A model generated the notes under the pieces. The model saw nothing but the letters and a program-made list of their open reading frames with translations. It was not told the DNA's origin and did no database searches. The position numbers and the translations under genes are program-made. From Carallia brachiata (lineage: Eukaryota; Streptophyta; Magnoliopsida; Malpighiales; Rhizophoraceae), in assembly GCA_021464245.1 (NCBI GenBank), contig JADCRB010000046.1:4474220-4538219 (forward strand): a stretch of 64,000 nucleotides of DNA, written 5' to 3'. Shown here piece by piece: positions 11,035 through 22,039 of the stretch. Numbering within the stretch: the stretch's first letter is position 1; each line of letters starts with the position of its first letter.

Positions 11035-11197
11035 TATTTTGAGTGTATTTATCTTGAACGGTGTCTCAGTTGAAATTGTGATTGATATTTTTAAAATATT
11101 TAATATTTTTACATTTCAAAAATTATTAATTTTATTTTAAAAATATCAATTATAATTTTAATCGAGATATCATCTATTATAAAAACGCTCAAAATAT
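11035..11197. mobile_element. Fold-back MITE, about 62-bp arms
   Basis: Starting ATTTTGAGTGTATTTATC, the left arm (11035-11097) pairs with the right arm, whose reverse complement starts ATTTTGAGCGTTTTTAT. Both arms contain TTGATATTTTTAAAAT towards the centre. The loop carries TATTTTTACATTTCA, which also appears in the related fold-back at 37120-37300. Small size, near-complete self-complementarity and a second copy support a MITE. Confidence 0.55.
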
Positions 11198-11864
11198 ATA
11201 TGCTTACTCTTCTGCACCCGCTAACGTTTTTCCCTGGCAATTGGCAAACACCCGATTGGGTAGCACGACCCAAATTTTGAGAGAGAGATACAACTCAAGA
11301 CTCAAATAGCGGTCGATTATTTTATTGAAACCAGCAACAGGTAGGAAAAGGGCATAACATAATGAAAATCACTTTCACAAAACAGGACTACAAGGAAGAG
11401 GTGAAGAAAAATGTCCTATCCAATTAAATTGTGATCACAAAGAACAGCTCTTAAGATAGAGTGAATGATACATCTCAAATTTCCCACAAAAATATTGAAT
11501 TTTAATTGTGACGTAATTAAAAGAAAAATTAAAAAGAAAACAGAAATGATATTGCTCACGAAGAATGGTTCCTGACTCCTCGTGAATGACGTGTACAACT
11601 GCTTTTTCTTTTTCTTTTCCTTGTAATTTTAGACTCAATCTGAATAATAAAAAAAACAATAAAAGTATGCCCTCATTTAGCAAATTTTTTTTTAAAAAAA
11701 TAAGATTTAGAATAATATTAAATATGTCTAAATTAACATCAAGTGCATTTAAAATTTAATTTTTAAAAAAAAAATTGATAAAATCTTCGTGTGAAATAAC
11801 ATTACTCAAAAAAAAAAAAATTGATGGCGCGACTAGAACTTCTCAGGATATTTGTCCGGTTGGG
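11198..11864. other. AT-rich spacer with no gene seen
   Basis: AT-rich sequence with several A and T runs and no coding frame worth calling. Confidence 0.5.
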
Positions 11865-12035
11865 CTTACTTGGGACTTTTCTTCCCTTATCTTGAGCTCT
11901 AGCCTGGACTGGGCCAAGCCCTAATTTTTTTTTCCCCACCCCAAGAAAGATCCCACACGAAAATTCGGGTAGGTCGGACTTGCCAGGCCTAAAACAAAGT
12001 CAAAAGTCGAGGAATATCATACGCGAAAGACACGA
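11865..12035. repeat. Upstream segment of ABC unit 2 (partner 5975-6165)
   Basis: It shares CCACCCCAAGAAAGAT, AAAATTCGGGTAGGTCGGAC and AAGTCAAAAGTCGAGGAATAT with the region upstream of copy 1. The match stops near 12030 and resumes near 13190, bracketing an insertion that holds the RNase H fragment and MITE. Confidence 0.65.
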
Positions 12036-12058
12036 ACTTGGGCCCCGGTACTTGAGGG

Positions 12059-13113
12059 GGCTGGTGGTGTTTTGCGCAACAGGCACGGTGAGTGGGTTGG
12101 GAGCTTTATGTGTAATGTAAGGTTGTCAAAATCGAATCGGTCATTGAATTAAAAAGTTGAGAGGTTCAAGGTTTAATTGGTTCAACCGATAAAATCGTGG
12201 TTAAACCGATATTTAATATTAAATATATAAAAATTAAATTTTTATATAACTTATATAATTATATAAAATGTTATATTATATAAGAATGATAATAAATATT
12301 TAAAATAAAGTGTATTTTAAGAATTATATTAATATTTACATACATTAAGGATATTACAATTAGTATATTTAATAAAATATAATTTATAAAAATTAATTGA
12401 AAAAATAATATTTATAAATAGTGATTAAATATTAATTTTTAAATTTTAAAGATTAAATTAAAAATTTTAATCAATTGAGGACTAAATTAAAATTTTTAGT
12501 TAAAATTAGAGTCTTAATTATAATTTAGATAAAGTTTTGGGTCAAATTATAATTTAAAATTTTTTGGTTTAAATTGAACTGGTTCAACCGGTTTAATTTT
12601 TTGCCGGTTTTTCCGGTTTTTGATCGATTTTTTCCGGTTCGGTCCGAATTCTATTTTTAGTCTTGAACCGGACTGGATCTAAGACCGATTCTTGATTTTT
12701 CTGATTGAACTGACCGATTCGGTCTGGTTCTTACTTTATTGGTGTAATGTAGGAGTCACTTGTGCATTAGAAGCTAAGCTGTGGGCAGTGCCACATGGTC
12801 TTACTTGCGCTTGGACACTTGGGACTCGGAAGCTAGAATTGGAACTTGATACAAGAGTGGCGCTGCTATTGATTGAGAAAGGGGGGTTCCCTCTGAACAT
12901 CCTCAAGCCACGTTGGTCAAAGAGTGCAGAGGGTTAAATGCTAGAGCTTGGGATGTTAAGGTGACGCGCATGTATCGCGAGGCCAACTATGCAGCAGATT
13001 GGATGGCATCATTCGCTTTAGTTCATCTTTTTGCATTTATTTTCTTTGATCTTCCTTCCTTGGGAATTAGGCAGGTTTTATCTGAGGACATCACGGGGGG
13101 TTTCGTTCCCTAA
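12059..13113 (+). pseudogene. RNase H-like domain fragment, split by a MITE and frameshifted
   Basis: 12059-12118 encodes GGVLRNRHGEWVGSF and 12751-13113 continues with CALEAKLWAV, LELELDTRV, MYREANYAADWMASFAL and a SEDITGGFVP tail. This is the pattern of the RNase H-like domain at the end of plant non-LTR retroelement proteins and of related host genes. The two parts are separated by the 12119-12742 element, and the frame changes again between about 12880 and 12930. No reverse transcriptase is present. This is a dead insertion, since it also breaks the alignment of the ABC upstream regions. Confidence 0.65.
12119..12742. mobile_element. hAT-type MITE with 8-bp target duplication
   Basis: It is flanked by the exact direct repeat TGTAATGT (12111-12118 and 12743-12750). 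It starts AAGGTTGTCAAAATCG and carries many CCGG(T/A)(T/A)-type GGTTCAACCGG motifs around an AT-rich core. 60588-61100 is a second member, with the same start motif and its own 8-bp duplication. Eight-bp duplications are the hallmark of hAT. The right terminus here is diverged. No transposase is encoded. Confidence 0.7.
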
Positions 13114-13849
13114 GATAGTTGGTTTGTAATTAGCTTTAGTCACCTTTTTTAACCAAAGAAAAAAAAAAGAGACACAAATTTAGTATAAAAAAGAAAGACA
13201 CAACTCAATGCTACTAAACTAAAATTAGTTGGAAATTAATTCGAAATATACTTAATTTTACCTTAAAATTTAATTTGTAACTAAAAATTTTTTTTTAATT
13301 TTTTTATTTCTAATATCCTGTAATTGCTCTTTAAGATATTTTTCTGTCGGCATAACTTTTCTCACATAAAAAAAAAACACAATATTATTGCATTCGCTCT
13401 ACAAATTCATATTGTTTAGGACAATTTATTGTTGAATTTAAAATTAAAAATTTTGAATTCTGAATGTTAAAAAGAAATTCATAATGTTTGGACACAAAAT
13501 TATGATTTATTAACATGTGCAAGAAACACAAAAATTTAAACGCAAAATATTAATCACATTATTTAAATTCGTGGTTTTTTTTGTTTAAATTTATTTTTCA
13601 TCTCTCTTTAATATTTTCACCAAGACAAACCCTCGATCTATTTTTATGTTCGTACGTTCCGGACGTGACAGAGAAACAATCCTTGTAGACTTGTAGTTTA
13701 GCAGAGGCTACTCTTTAACTCAATGCAGCATGCTTTTTTAATTTTACTCAATTTTTTATAAATATAATTTATTAATAGTTATATATTATATAAATTTATT
13801 TTTTTATTTATATTTTAAGTACATTAAAAAATCTCGAATTTTCCCCACA
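13114..13849. other. AT-rich spacer upstream of ABC copy 2
   Basis: 13190-13205 continues the alignment with the copy 1 upstream region. The rest is AT-rich and no gene is seen. Confidence 0.5.
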
Positions 13850-14099
13850 AGCCGATGGTTCTGTGCTTCTGTCTGAGTGTCAAGGTTGGCCATTGGCAAA
13901 GTGAGGAAGGTTGTATTTGCATCTGCACTTTAAGGACTAAATATACATGGCCCGTCAACGCTCGGACAGGCGTTAACTGCCATCCATAAAATCCTTCGTA
14001 CCCTCTTAATTTAACTTCTCACCAGTCAGTCAGCATCGCTTCTTCTTCTTCTTCTTCTTCTTCTTCTTCTTCTTCAGCTTCAGGAACAACATCATCATC
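13850..14099 (+). promoter_or_regulatory. Promoter and leader of ABCI17 copy 2, cut off by a retrotransposon
   Basis: Aligned with 7070-7283: GAGTGTCAAGGTTGG, GAGGAAGGTTGTATTTGC, ACGCTCGGACAGG, CATAAAAT (13986-13993), then a leader with an expanded (TTC)n tract at 14040-14075 and AGGAACAACATCATC. The leader stops at 14099, where the Copia element begins. Its remainder resumes at 19362, so promoter and coding sequence are now 5.26 kb further apart. Confidence 0.65.
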
Positions 14100-14677
14100 T
14101 GTTGCGAAAGGACCCACTAGATCACGGATCTAACCTGATTAATTTTGCGGAATAAATTTGGCAAAAAATAATAACACGACACGACACAAGAATTTACGTG
14201 GTTCGGCCTAAAGCCTACGTCCACGGCAAAGACGATCAGAGAATATTCCACTATCAAAAACAAGAGATTTTACAAGCTGCACACAATATACCTTACTGCC
14301 CAAATCCCACATACAACCAATGTCACTCAAGTATTTCTCTCTAAATACTTTCTCTCTCTTGATTCTCTCCCACTCTTGGATACCTCTCTACCAAAATCAT
14401 GGACATATATATAGGCATTGGAGTCATCTACATACATTCAAAGTCATCCATGTGAAAAGGATCATTCAAAGTCCAATATGGCAACTTCAACTATGGTAGG
14501 CTAGTCAAAGTTTGATAACTTCAACTTTGTCATTGTTAGACCAATAACAAACACATGGTAATTAACTTGTCATAGCAAATTGTGATTTTGCTACCCATGT
14601 CATCTTCAAAGCCATCAAATTTGACTAATATTTAGGCATGTGTTTCTTGCTCCAATTGCAAGACATCAACTTCAACA
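14100..14677 (-). repeat. Downstream (3') LTR of the Copia element
   Basis: 578 bp, nearly identical to 18777-19356. Read on the plus strand it starts TGTTGCGAAAGGACCCACT and ends CATCAACTTCAACA. Differences from its mate include AAAGG/AAGG near the start, a small indel cluster near 14285, GGATC/AGATC near 14460, and CCATG/CTATG near 14598. Confidence 0.95.
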
Positions 14678-14691
14678 AATCTCCACCTTGG
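14678..14691 (-). other. Polypurine tract of the Copia element
   Basis: The minus strand reads AAGGTGGAGATT directly before the TGTTG start of the LTR. This is the position and composition expected of a Copia plus-strand primer. Confidence 0.75.
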
Positions 14692-14742
14692 CTTGAATTA
14701 GGACAAGGTCATCATAATTCTCTAATCGTCTTTCTTCATACC

Positions 14743-17700
14743 TCAATTGTTACGAACACCAATCAAATCCAAACAGTGTTTGAATTTGACTGCAGGAATA
14801 GGCTTCGTCATCATATCTGCAGGATTGTCAACTGTACTGATCTTTTCCACCATGACTTCTCCTTTTGACATAATTTCACGGACGAAATGATACCTGACAT
14901 CAATGTGCTTAGTTCTCTCGTGATACATTAGATTTTTGGTCAAATGTATAGCACTTTGGCTGTCACAATACACAACAGTAGAACTCTGTTGTAAGCCCAA
15001 TCGCCAACGAGACCTCGCAACCATAATGCTTCTTTCACTGCTTCTGTAACTGCCATGTATTCAGCTTCAGTTGTAGACAAAGCAATTGTAGACTGTAAAA
15101 TTGCCTTCCAGCTAATGGCACAATCAGAGAGAGTGAAAACATAACCTGTTAGGGATCTCCTTTTGTCCAAATCACCAGCATAGTCGGAATCGACGTATCC
15201 CACTATATTTCCACCGGTGTTGCTATTCCTTCTGTACATCAAACCAATGTCTGTGGTTCCTTTGAGATATCGTAAAATCCACTTCACAGCTTCCCAGTGA
15301 GCTTTACCAGGATTTCCCATAAATCTGGAAACGACGCTAACAGCATGTGAAATGTCTGGACGAGTACATACCATAGCATACATGATGCTTCCAACTGCAC
15401 TGCTGTATGGAACTCGAACCATTTGCTCCATTTCCTCATTTGTTTGAGGTGACTGTGCTGCAGAGAGTTTGAAGTGACCTGCTAATGGAGTGCACACGGG
15501 TTTGCACTCTTGCATTCCGAAACGTTCCAGAACCTTTTCAATGTACTTTTTCTGTGACAAGTACAAGGTTCCAACGCCACGATCTCTGTGAATCTCCATT
15601 CCAAGTATCTTCTTGGCCGCGCCTAAGTCTTTCATTTCAAACTCACCACTCAGTTGAATCTTCAACTGATTAATTTTCGACATGTTCTTTGCAGCTATCA
15701 ACATGTCATCAACATAGAGCAATAAATAAATAAACGAATCATCTGGCAGCCTTTTGTGATATACACAACTATCATAATTACTTCTAGAGTAACCATTGTT
15801 GATCATAAAACTGTCAAACCTCTTGTACCACTGCCTGGGCGACTGCTTGAGACCATAAAGTGACTTTTTCAGCAGGCACACATGATCCTCCTTTGTTGGA
15901 TCTTCAAAACCTTCTGGCTGACGCATGTAAATCTTCTCATCAAGATTTCCATGCAAGAATGCTGTTTTTACATCGAGTTGCTCCAACTCCAGATCAAATA
16001 AGGCAACTATTGCAAGTAACATTCGAATAGAACTATGCTTTACAACAGGAGAAAAAACTTCATGAAAGTCAATACCTTCTCGCTGTGTAAAGCCTTTTGC
16101 AACGAGACGTGCCTTATACCGCGCATCCTCAGCTCCTGGGATTCCTTCCTTCCGTTTATAGATCCATTTGCACCCAACGATCTTCTGACCCTTCGGTGGC
16201 ATCACCAGCTCCCAAGTTTGATTCTTATGAAGAGACTCAATTTCCTCTGTCATGGCAGTGACCCATCTAGAGGATTCTGGACTAGATACAGCCTCCTTAT
16301 AAGAATTGGGTTCAGAATCATCCATCTCCTCAGCTACAGATAATGCAAATGCAGCTGATCCTGATCTGTATCGTACAGGTGGTCGGATTTCTCTTTTACC
16401 TCTGCGTTTCGCAATACTGTAAGAGTCCTCCTCTGTTCTGTAGCTTTTGACATCTGCTGCGTAGATTCTGCAGGTTCTGAGTGAACCTCTTGCTCTTCGT
16501 TCTCATCTACCGATTGAGCTATGCTGTCTTCCTGCACCAATTTTGAAGCCTTCACCTCTGGCTCCACCTGCTCGCTGACTTCCTCGTCATCATCAACCAT
16601 GATAGACTCTTTCTTATCCGGGAGCATTGCAGACTCATCAAATGTCACATCTCTGCTGATAATAAATTTAGGTGAATTTGGGTCAACACACCACAGCCTG
16701 TATCCTTTGACCCCTTCTGCATAGCCTAGGAATATGCACTTCTTGCTCTGGGTCCAAGCTTGTCTTCCTTCACATGAGCATAAGCTGGACAACCAAACAC
16801 TTTAAGATTAGAGTAATCAGCAGGAGAACCGGACCATACCTCCTCGGGAGTCTTCAACTCGATAGCTGTTGACGGTGACCGATTGACTAAGTAGCAAGCC
16901 ATATTAACAGCTTCAGCCCAAAAGACTTTTGGTAGCTTTGCCTGCGAGAGCATACATCGAGCTCTCTCCAAGAGTGTTCTGTTCATTCGTTCTGCAACTC
17001 CATTTTGCTGTGGAGTATGTCTGACTGTGCGATGTCGGACGATACCTTCATTACTGCAGAACTTTTCAAATTCACCAGAACAATATTCAAGACCATTATC
17101 GGTCCTCAGACGTTTGATCTTCTTACCAGTCTGCTTCTCGATCAAAGTCTTCCATTCTTTGAATTTGTTGAACACTTCACTTCTGTTTAAGAAAATACAC
17201 CCACACTTTCCGTGAAAAATCATCAATGAAAGTTAACAGATATCGTTTACCGCCTTTGGATGGGACAGAGGCAGGTCCCCACAAGTCAGAGTGAATGTAG
17301 TCCACCGTTTGCTTGGTTTTGTGGACAGCAGTACTAAACTTGACTCTGCTTTGTTTTCCGAAGACGCAGTGTTCGCAGAACTCCAACTTGCTTATCTTCT
17401 GACCTCCAAGCAAACCTCGTTTGCTTAATTCAGTCATGCCTCGCTCGCTCATGTGGCCAAGACGCATGTGCCACAATTGAGTTGTTCTGGAACTTGAATC
17501 TGTTATTGAAACATTAACACCACCAATAACTGTATTACCTTGAAGATAATAGAGGCCATTTGACAGCTTTCCCTTCATCACGATTAGTGCCCCTTTGCAA
17601 ACTCTAAGTACTCCACCTTCAGCTGAGTACCTATAGCCATTAGAATCAAGAATACTCAAAGATATAAGATTCTTTTTAAGCTCTGGAACATGACGAACTT

Positions 17701-18733
17701 CCAATGTTCTGAAAATGCCATCGTGCATCTTGATTCGAACAGTACCAACTCCAACAATAGATAGTGCCTTGTTGTTCCCCAATAAGACTGTTCCTGCATT
17801 AATTGATTTGTACGTTAAGAACCAGTGCTTATTAGGACTCATGTGGAATGTACAACCTGAATCAAGGATCCATTCGTCAATTGAGCTGCTAGTTGAAACT
17901 GTTAGAACAGTCTCTCCATCGGAGCTTTCAACTTCACTGGCTATGTTTGCGGTGTTGGGAAAATCATCAACTTTCTGTTTCCCCTTGTCTTTGCGCTTGG
18001 GACAATTTCGCCTGATATGTCCCCTTTCGTGACAATGATAGCACGTTACTTTATCGTGTCTAGATTTGGATCTAGACTTGCCTCTGCTACTGGACCCCTT
18101 CTGTGTTGATCTACCTCTAACAATCAAGCCGTCTGCTTGATTCTCTACGACCTCTTCCGTCATCCGCTTCTTGAGCTCCCTTGAGTTTAATGATGCCTTC
18201 ACATCATCCAGGGAAAGACTCTCCCTCGCGTATAACATTGTATCAACGAAATTGTCATAAGATGGAGGTAATTTGCACAACAACATAATAGCTTGGTCCT
18301 CATCTTCAACTTTAACATCAATATTTTTCAAATCTAAGATTACCTTGTTGAATTCGGCCAGGTAATCTTGAATGGGTGTTCCTTCCTTCATCCGGAGAGC
18401 GTAGAGACGGTGTTTTAGATACACCCGGTTGGTCAGGGACTTGGTCATGTAACGGGACTCCAATTTGGACCACAAACCATCTGGAGTGGTTTGATCTGCA
18501 ACTTCACGTAGAACCTCATCTGATAAGCACAATAAAATTGTACTATGTGCCTTTTCCATGAGCTCCTCCTTTTTCTCCTTTGTCAACGATTCTGGCAGTT
18601 CCTGCTCGCCTTTGAGCGCCTTAGCTAGTCCTTGTTGGACTAATAACGCTCGTACCTTGATACGCCACATGTTGAAATCATTCTTACCATCGAATCTCTC
18701 CACATCATATTTCGTTGATGATCTTTCTGCCAT
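14743..18733 (-). pseudogene. Copia gag-pol, interrupted by several frameshifts
   Basis: Start chosen at 18733 (MAERSSTKYDVERF) rather than the open frame's earlier codon. The first frame (18733-17177) holds a Copia-type gag, a CCHC knuckle (CYHCHERGHIRRNC, about residue 231), the protease DSG (about 288), the GAG pre-integrase LWHMRLGH (about 421) and the start of the integrase core (IHSDLWG). The second (to 16726) continues the integrase with TDNGLEY and QQNGVAERMNRT. A third covers the linker to about 16390. A fourth (16325-14940) holds reverse transcriptase with YVDD and most of RNase H (ALSTTEAEY). The last frame (to 14743) holds the RNase H tail. At least four frame changes, near 17200, 16770, 16410 and 15010, mean that no full polyprotein can be made. 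Confidence 0.9.
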
Positions 18734-18760
18734 CTCGAAATACTTGCAACCAATCAGTTG

Positions 18761-18773
18761 GGCTCTGATACCA
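18761..18773 (-). other. Primer binding site for initiator tRNA-Met
   Basis: The minus strand reads TGGTATCAGAGCC three bases inside the upstream LTR. This matches the 3' end complement of plant initiator tRNA-Met, the usual primer of Copia elements. Confidence 0.9.
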
Positions 18774-18776
18774 GTT

Positions 18777-19356
18777 TGTTGCGAAGGACCCACTAGATCA
18801 CGGATCTAACCTGATTAATTTTGCGGAATAAATTTGGCAAAAATAATAACACGACACGACACAAGAATTTACGTGGTTCGGCCTAAAGCCTACGTCCACG
18901 GCAAAGACGATCAGAGAATATTCCACTATCAAAAACAAGAGATTTTACAAGCTGCACAAATATACTACTACCCTACTGCCCAAATCCCACATACACCAAT
19001 GTCACTCAAGTATTTCTCTCTAAATACTTTCTCTCTCTTGATTCTCTCCCACTCTTGGATACCTCTCTACCAAAATCATGGACATATATATAGGCATTGG
19101 AGTCATCTACATACATTCAAAGTCATCCATGTGAAAAAGATCATTCAAAGTCCAATATGGCAACTTCAACTATGGTAGGCTAGTCAAAGTTTGATAACTT
19201 CAACTTTGTCATTGTTAGACCAATAACAAACACATGGTAATTAACTTGTCATAGCAAATTGTGATTTTGCTACCTATGTCATCTTCAAAGCCATCAAATT
19301 TGACTAATATTTAGGCATGTGTTTCTTGCTCCAATTGCAAGACATCAACTTCAACA
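18777..19356 (-). repeat. Upstream (5') LTR of the Copia element
   Basis: 580 bp; see the mate at 14100-14677. In element orientation this LTR carries the promoter and reads away from the ABC gene that starts 9 bp to its right. Confidence 0.95.
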
Positions 19357-19364
19357 TCATCAAT

Positions 19365-21250
19365 ATGCCTCCAGCATTGCCGTCTCCATGTTCGTACTGA
19401 TCAACTTCATAAGTCCACTTACTTTCTATACTTTTATCACTTTCTTTTTTTTTTTTTTTTGCAATAAAATGATTCAGATGATTTTTCCTCGCTTAATTAA
19501 CAGGTGAGGAGGCAAAAGAGCATTTACTGGCAGTGGATGTAGAGGAAGGACTAGACAGTGGAATCAAGTTTCGATTACAAAATTTGAGCAGAAAATGTGA
19601 TGGGGGGGCCACTTCCATATTGCGCGGGATTAATATGGACATCCCAGAGGGTCTTATCGCTGGCATCATCGGCCCCAGCGGCAGTGGAAAATCAACGGTG
19701 TTGAGGGCACTCAACCGGCTGTGGGAGCCGCCTGCCGGCACCGTCTTCCTCGATGGCCAGGATATTCGGGATCTTGATGTTCTTGCCCTCCGCCGTAGAG
19801 TTGGAATGCTCTTTCAGCTTCCTGCAATGTTTGAAGGTACCCTGGCTCCATAATGCTCTTTTAATTAATTCTAAATTTTTTATGGATTTTTTCAACGTAA
19901 TTTCATTGTTTCGCTTTCTCATTTTAATTATATACCTTTATATTTTATTTTCATTTGAATCCTTATTTTTTTGGACGAAATTTTGATTTTTTTAAAATCA
20001 TGACTTAACATTTTGTGTCTAAAAGAATATAAAGGTAAACCTATAAACTAAATTGAAAAAGAAAGGAAAAAAAAAAAAAAAACCTATAAACGCTTATCCC
20101 TACCCATTTTGTGTCTAAAAGATTCATGACTTAACATTTTGGTCTGCCAACTATAAAGTTATTGTGCTACCCACAAAAATACAGAATGCTTTCTGTAGTG
20201 TGCGTTTGATGCTAGTTGTTGCATGAATTTTGGATTTATTTAAGCTTTGATTAAAGGAGAGGTCGAAGTTGTTTGTTATTTTGTGTAATTTGTATGATAA
20301 GGAATGGAACTGCCATCTAATTCAGATGTGCGTAGTCGGAAGAGCACCAGCGACGACGAAATGTTTTCTCGTCTGGATGAATCTATGCCTACTTGATATA
20401 AATGTTTATGATTAATAATGTAACTGATTATTCGCTCAATTTCCATCTTTTTAGGCACAGTCGCAGATAATGTACGATATGGACCACAACTGACGGGGAA
20501 GAAGCTTACTGATGAAGAGGTTTGCAAGTTGCACAGCCTTGCGGATCTTGATTCTACATTTTTCAACAAAGCTGGTACTTATCTATCAGTAGGTCAAGCT
20601 CAAAGGGTCGCACTTGCCAGGACCCTAGCCAATGAACCAGAGGTAAACTACATGCAAGTATGCAACTCATTTCTTTTCTTTTTTTTTGACATTGGAAATA
20701 GTCAATAGTTAGTCTGTTAATTGTTAGAGGGGCTAGGGAGGTGAGTGCACTGCACCCTAAGAGCAAAGTCTTCAAACCTACCTCGTGAGTATTTTTTGGA
20801 GGGGGTCGGGATTTGAATGCCCGACCCTGTCTCCAAGCTCCCTCCTCAGGAGGGCTTGGTGGCCATCCGAGCTTTAGCTCGGATGGTTTGCATGCAACTC
20901 ATTTCCATTTGAATGGAAATGTGACACCTCATCTCTTATGCTTGTTTTAGAACTGTTTGCTTTCCGCTATCTAACACGGTTTGGACTTACGTCTGATTTT
21001 ATTCTATCTATTGCTATAGGTTTTGCTGCTGGATGAGCCAACTAGTGCCTTGGATCCAATTTCAACACAAAACATTGAGGATACTATCTTGAAACTGAAG
21101 GAGAAACAAGGGATGACCACTGTGATAGTTTCCCACAGCATCAAACAGATTCAGAGGATTGCTGATATTGTTTACCTCCTTGTAGATGGAGAGATTGTTG
21201 AAGTTCTGAAACCTGACAAACTCTCTGAAGCTAAGCATCCCATGGGCTAA
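19365..21250 (+). CDS. ABCI17: ABC transporter I family ATPase, STAR1-like, copy 2 (3' end frameshifted)
   Basis: Second STAR1-type ATPase. Exons: tentative exon 1 19365-19389, then 19504-19836, 20455-20642 and 21020-21250. Exon 3 has the same length (188 nt) as in copy 1. All nucleotide-binding motifs are intact: [19 protein letters not shown], Walker B LLLDEP, SALD and IVSHS, so the core should bind and hydrolyse ATP. The 3' end has lost one base relative to copy 1 (CATGGGCTAA against CATGGCGCTAA). The protein therefore ends HPMG and lacks about nine residues (ALRFLQLSS in an undamaged gene). The leader is interrupted by the Copia element, with its right end 8 bp before the ATG and the target duplication 3 bp before it. 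Expression is doubtful unless the LTR or another site supplies a promoter. Confidence 0.8.
20674..20891 (-). mobile_element. tRNA-derived SINE in intron 3 of ABC copy 2, 14-bp target duplication
   Basis: It is flanked by the perfect direct repeat ATGCAACTCATTTC (20660-20673 and 20892-20905). On the minus strand it starts CCATCCGAGCTAAAGCTCGG (box A region), has a box-B-like CATTCAAATCCCGACC, and ends in an A-rich tail (T-run at about 20680-20687). Copy 1 has the same insertion, so it predates the gene duplication. Confidence 0.8.
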
Positions 21251-21620
21251 GGTTTCTACAACTCAGCTCTTAAGTCATGTTACTGTGTATTGTGTTTCTT
21301 TGAGGTTTGGCTTGAGGATTTCAGGCTACGTATAAAAAAGATTCTAGCATCAGATGCATCAAACTTGTTTCCGCAGTACTCTGATGGTTATCGCAACTGT
21401 TGTTTTATTTATGTTTCCCTGATAATTTGCACCACAACTTAGAGCAGTTTCTTATGAAAAATTGAAGACAAGTACCTTGTACATCTTAACTTGGACTGAA
21501 CAGACTGTTTTGGGTTAACACGTAAGTTTGTGTAATGGTTATTTGACCTTGCGGGTTCTTATCGATCAATGACTTGACCAAGTATGCATTAGCCATAAAA
21601 GTGCACGTTTATTGGTTGTA
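21251..21620. other. 3' flank of ABC copy 2
   Basis: The first 130 bp match the flank of copy 1, and 21380-21610 matches the remnant unit at 4643-4905. It marks the downstream edge of the ancestral duplication unit. Confidence 0.6.
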
Positions 21621-22039
21621 TGGAAGAATGGGTTCCTCATCCGATAGGGGTAGCATGGGTGCAGGATTTGCATCAGTAACTTTGTTTCAAGGGAGTTGAT
21701 CCTTATCTAGAGTTTCCACTGATAACTCGTGCGCATGTCTGAATTTCACAACTGCTGTAGTAAAGAATGGGATAATGAGTTAGGCTGTATTTCGTCTACA
21801 AATTGCCCATGTATTTCGGCAGAGATGAGGTGGGGTAGGGAATTTCTGCGTGTTCTGTACGAATTCTGGTGATTATTTTTGAGTTAGGGGAAGGATAACG
21901 GCTATTAGAAATGTACGGCACGTAATGTGAAGCTGTGAACAACTTATGGTGGAGGAAGTCAGGGCATTTGTCCAGGTTAGGCTACCGGCCATCAAGGACG
22001 TGTCCGCAACAATCATTGCACACACTATCTTGGATGTAG

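Larger units (their letters stand above)
14100..19356 (-). mobile_element. Copia LTR retrotransposon (Tork/Tnt1-like), complete ends, broken ORF
   Basis: 5257 bp, oriented on the minus strand. LTRs are 14100-14677 and 18777-19356. The flanking target duplication is an exact 5 bp, TCATC (14095-14099 and 19357-19361). LTR ends are TG...CA. The primer site matches initiator tRNA-Met, and a purine-rich tract borders the downstream LTR. Order of domains: gag, protease, integrase, reverse transcriptase, RNase H, as in Copia. The gag region and pol motifs resemble the Tork clade. The LTRs differ at only a few substitutions and short indels, implying a fairly young insertion. Confidence 0.95.

Noticed and set aside
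14100..19356. LTR pair as an assembly duplication
   Set aside because: The exact 5-bp target duplication, primer site, purine tract and Copia domains between the LTRs show a real element.
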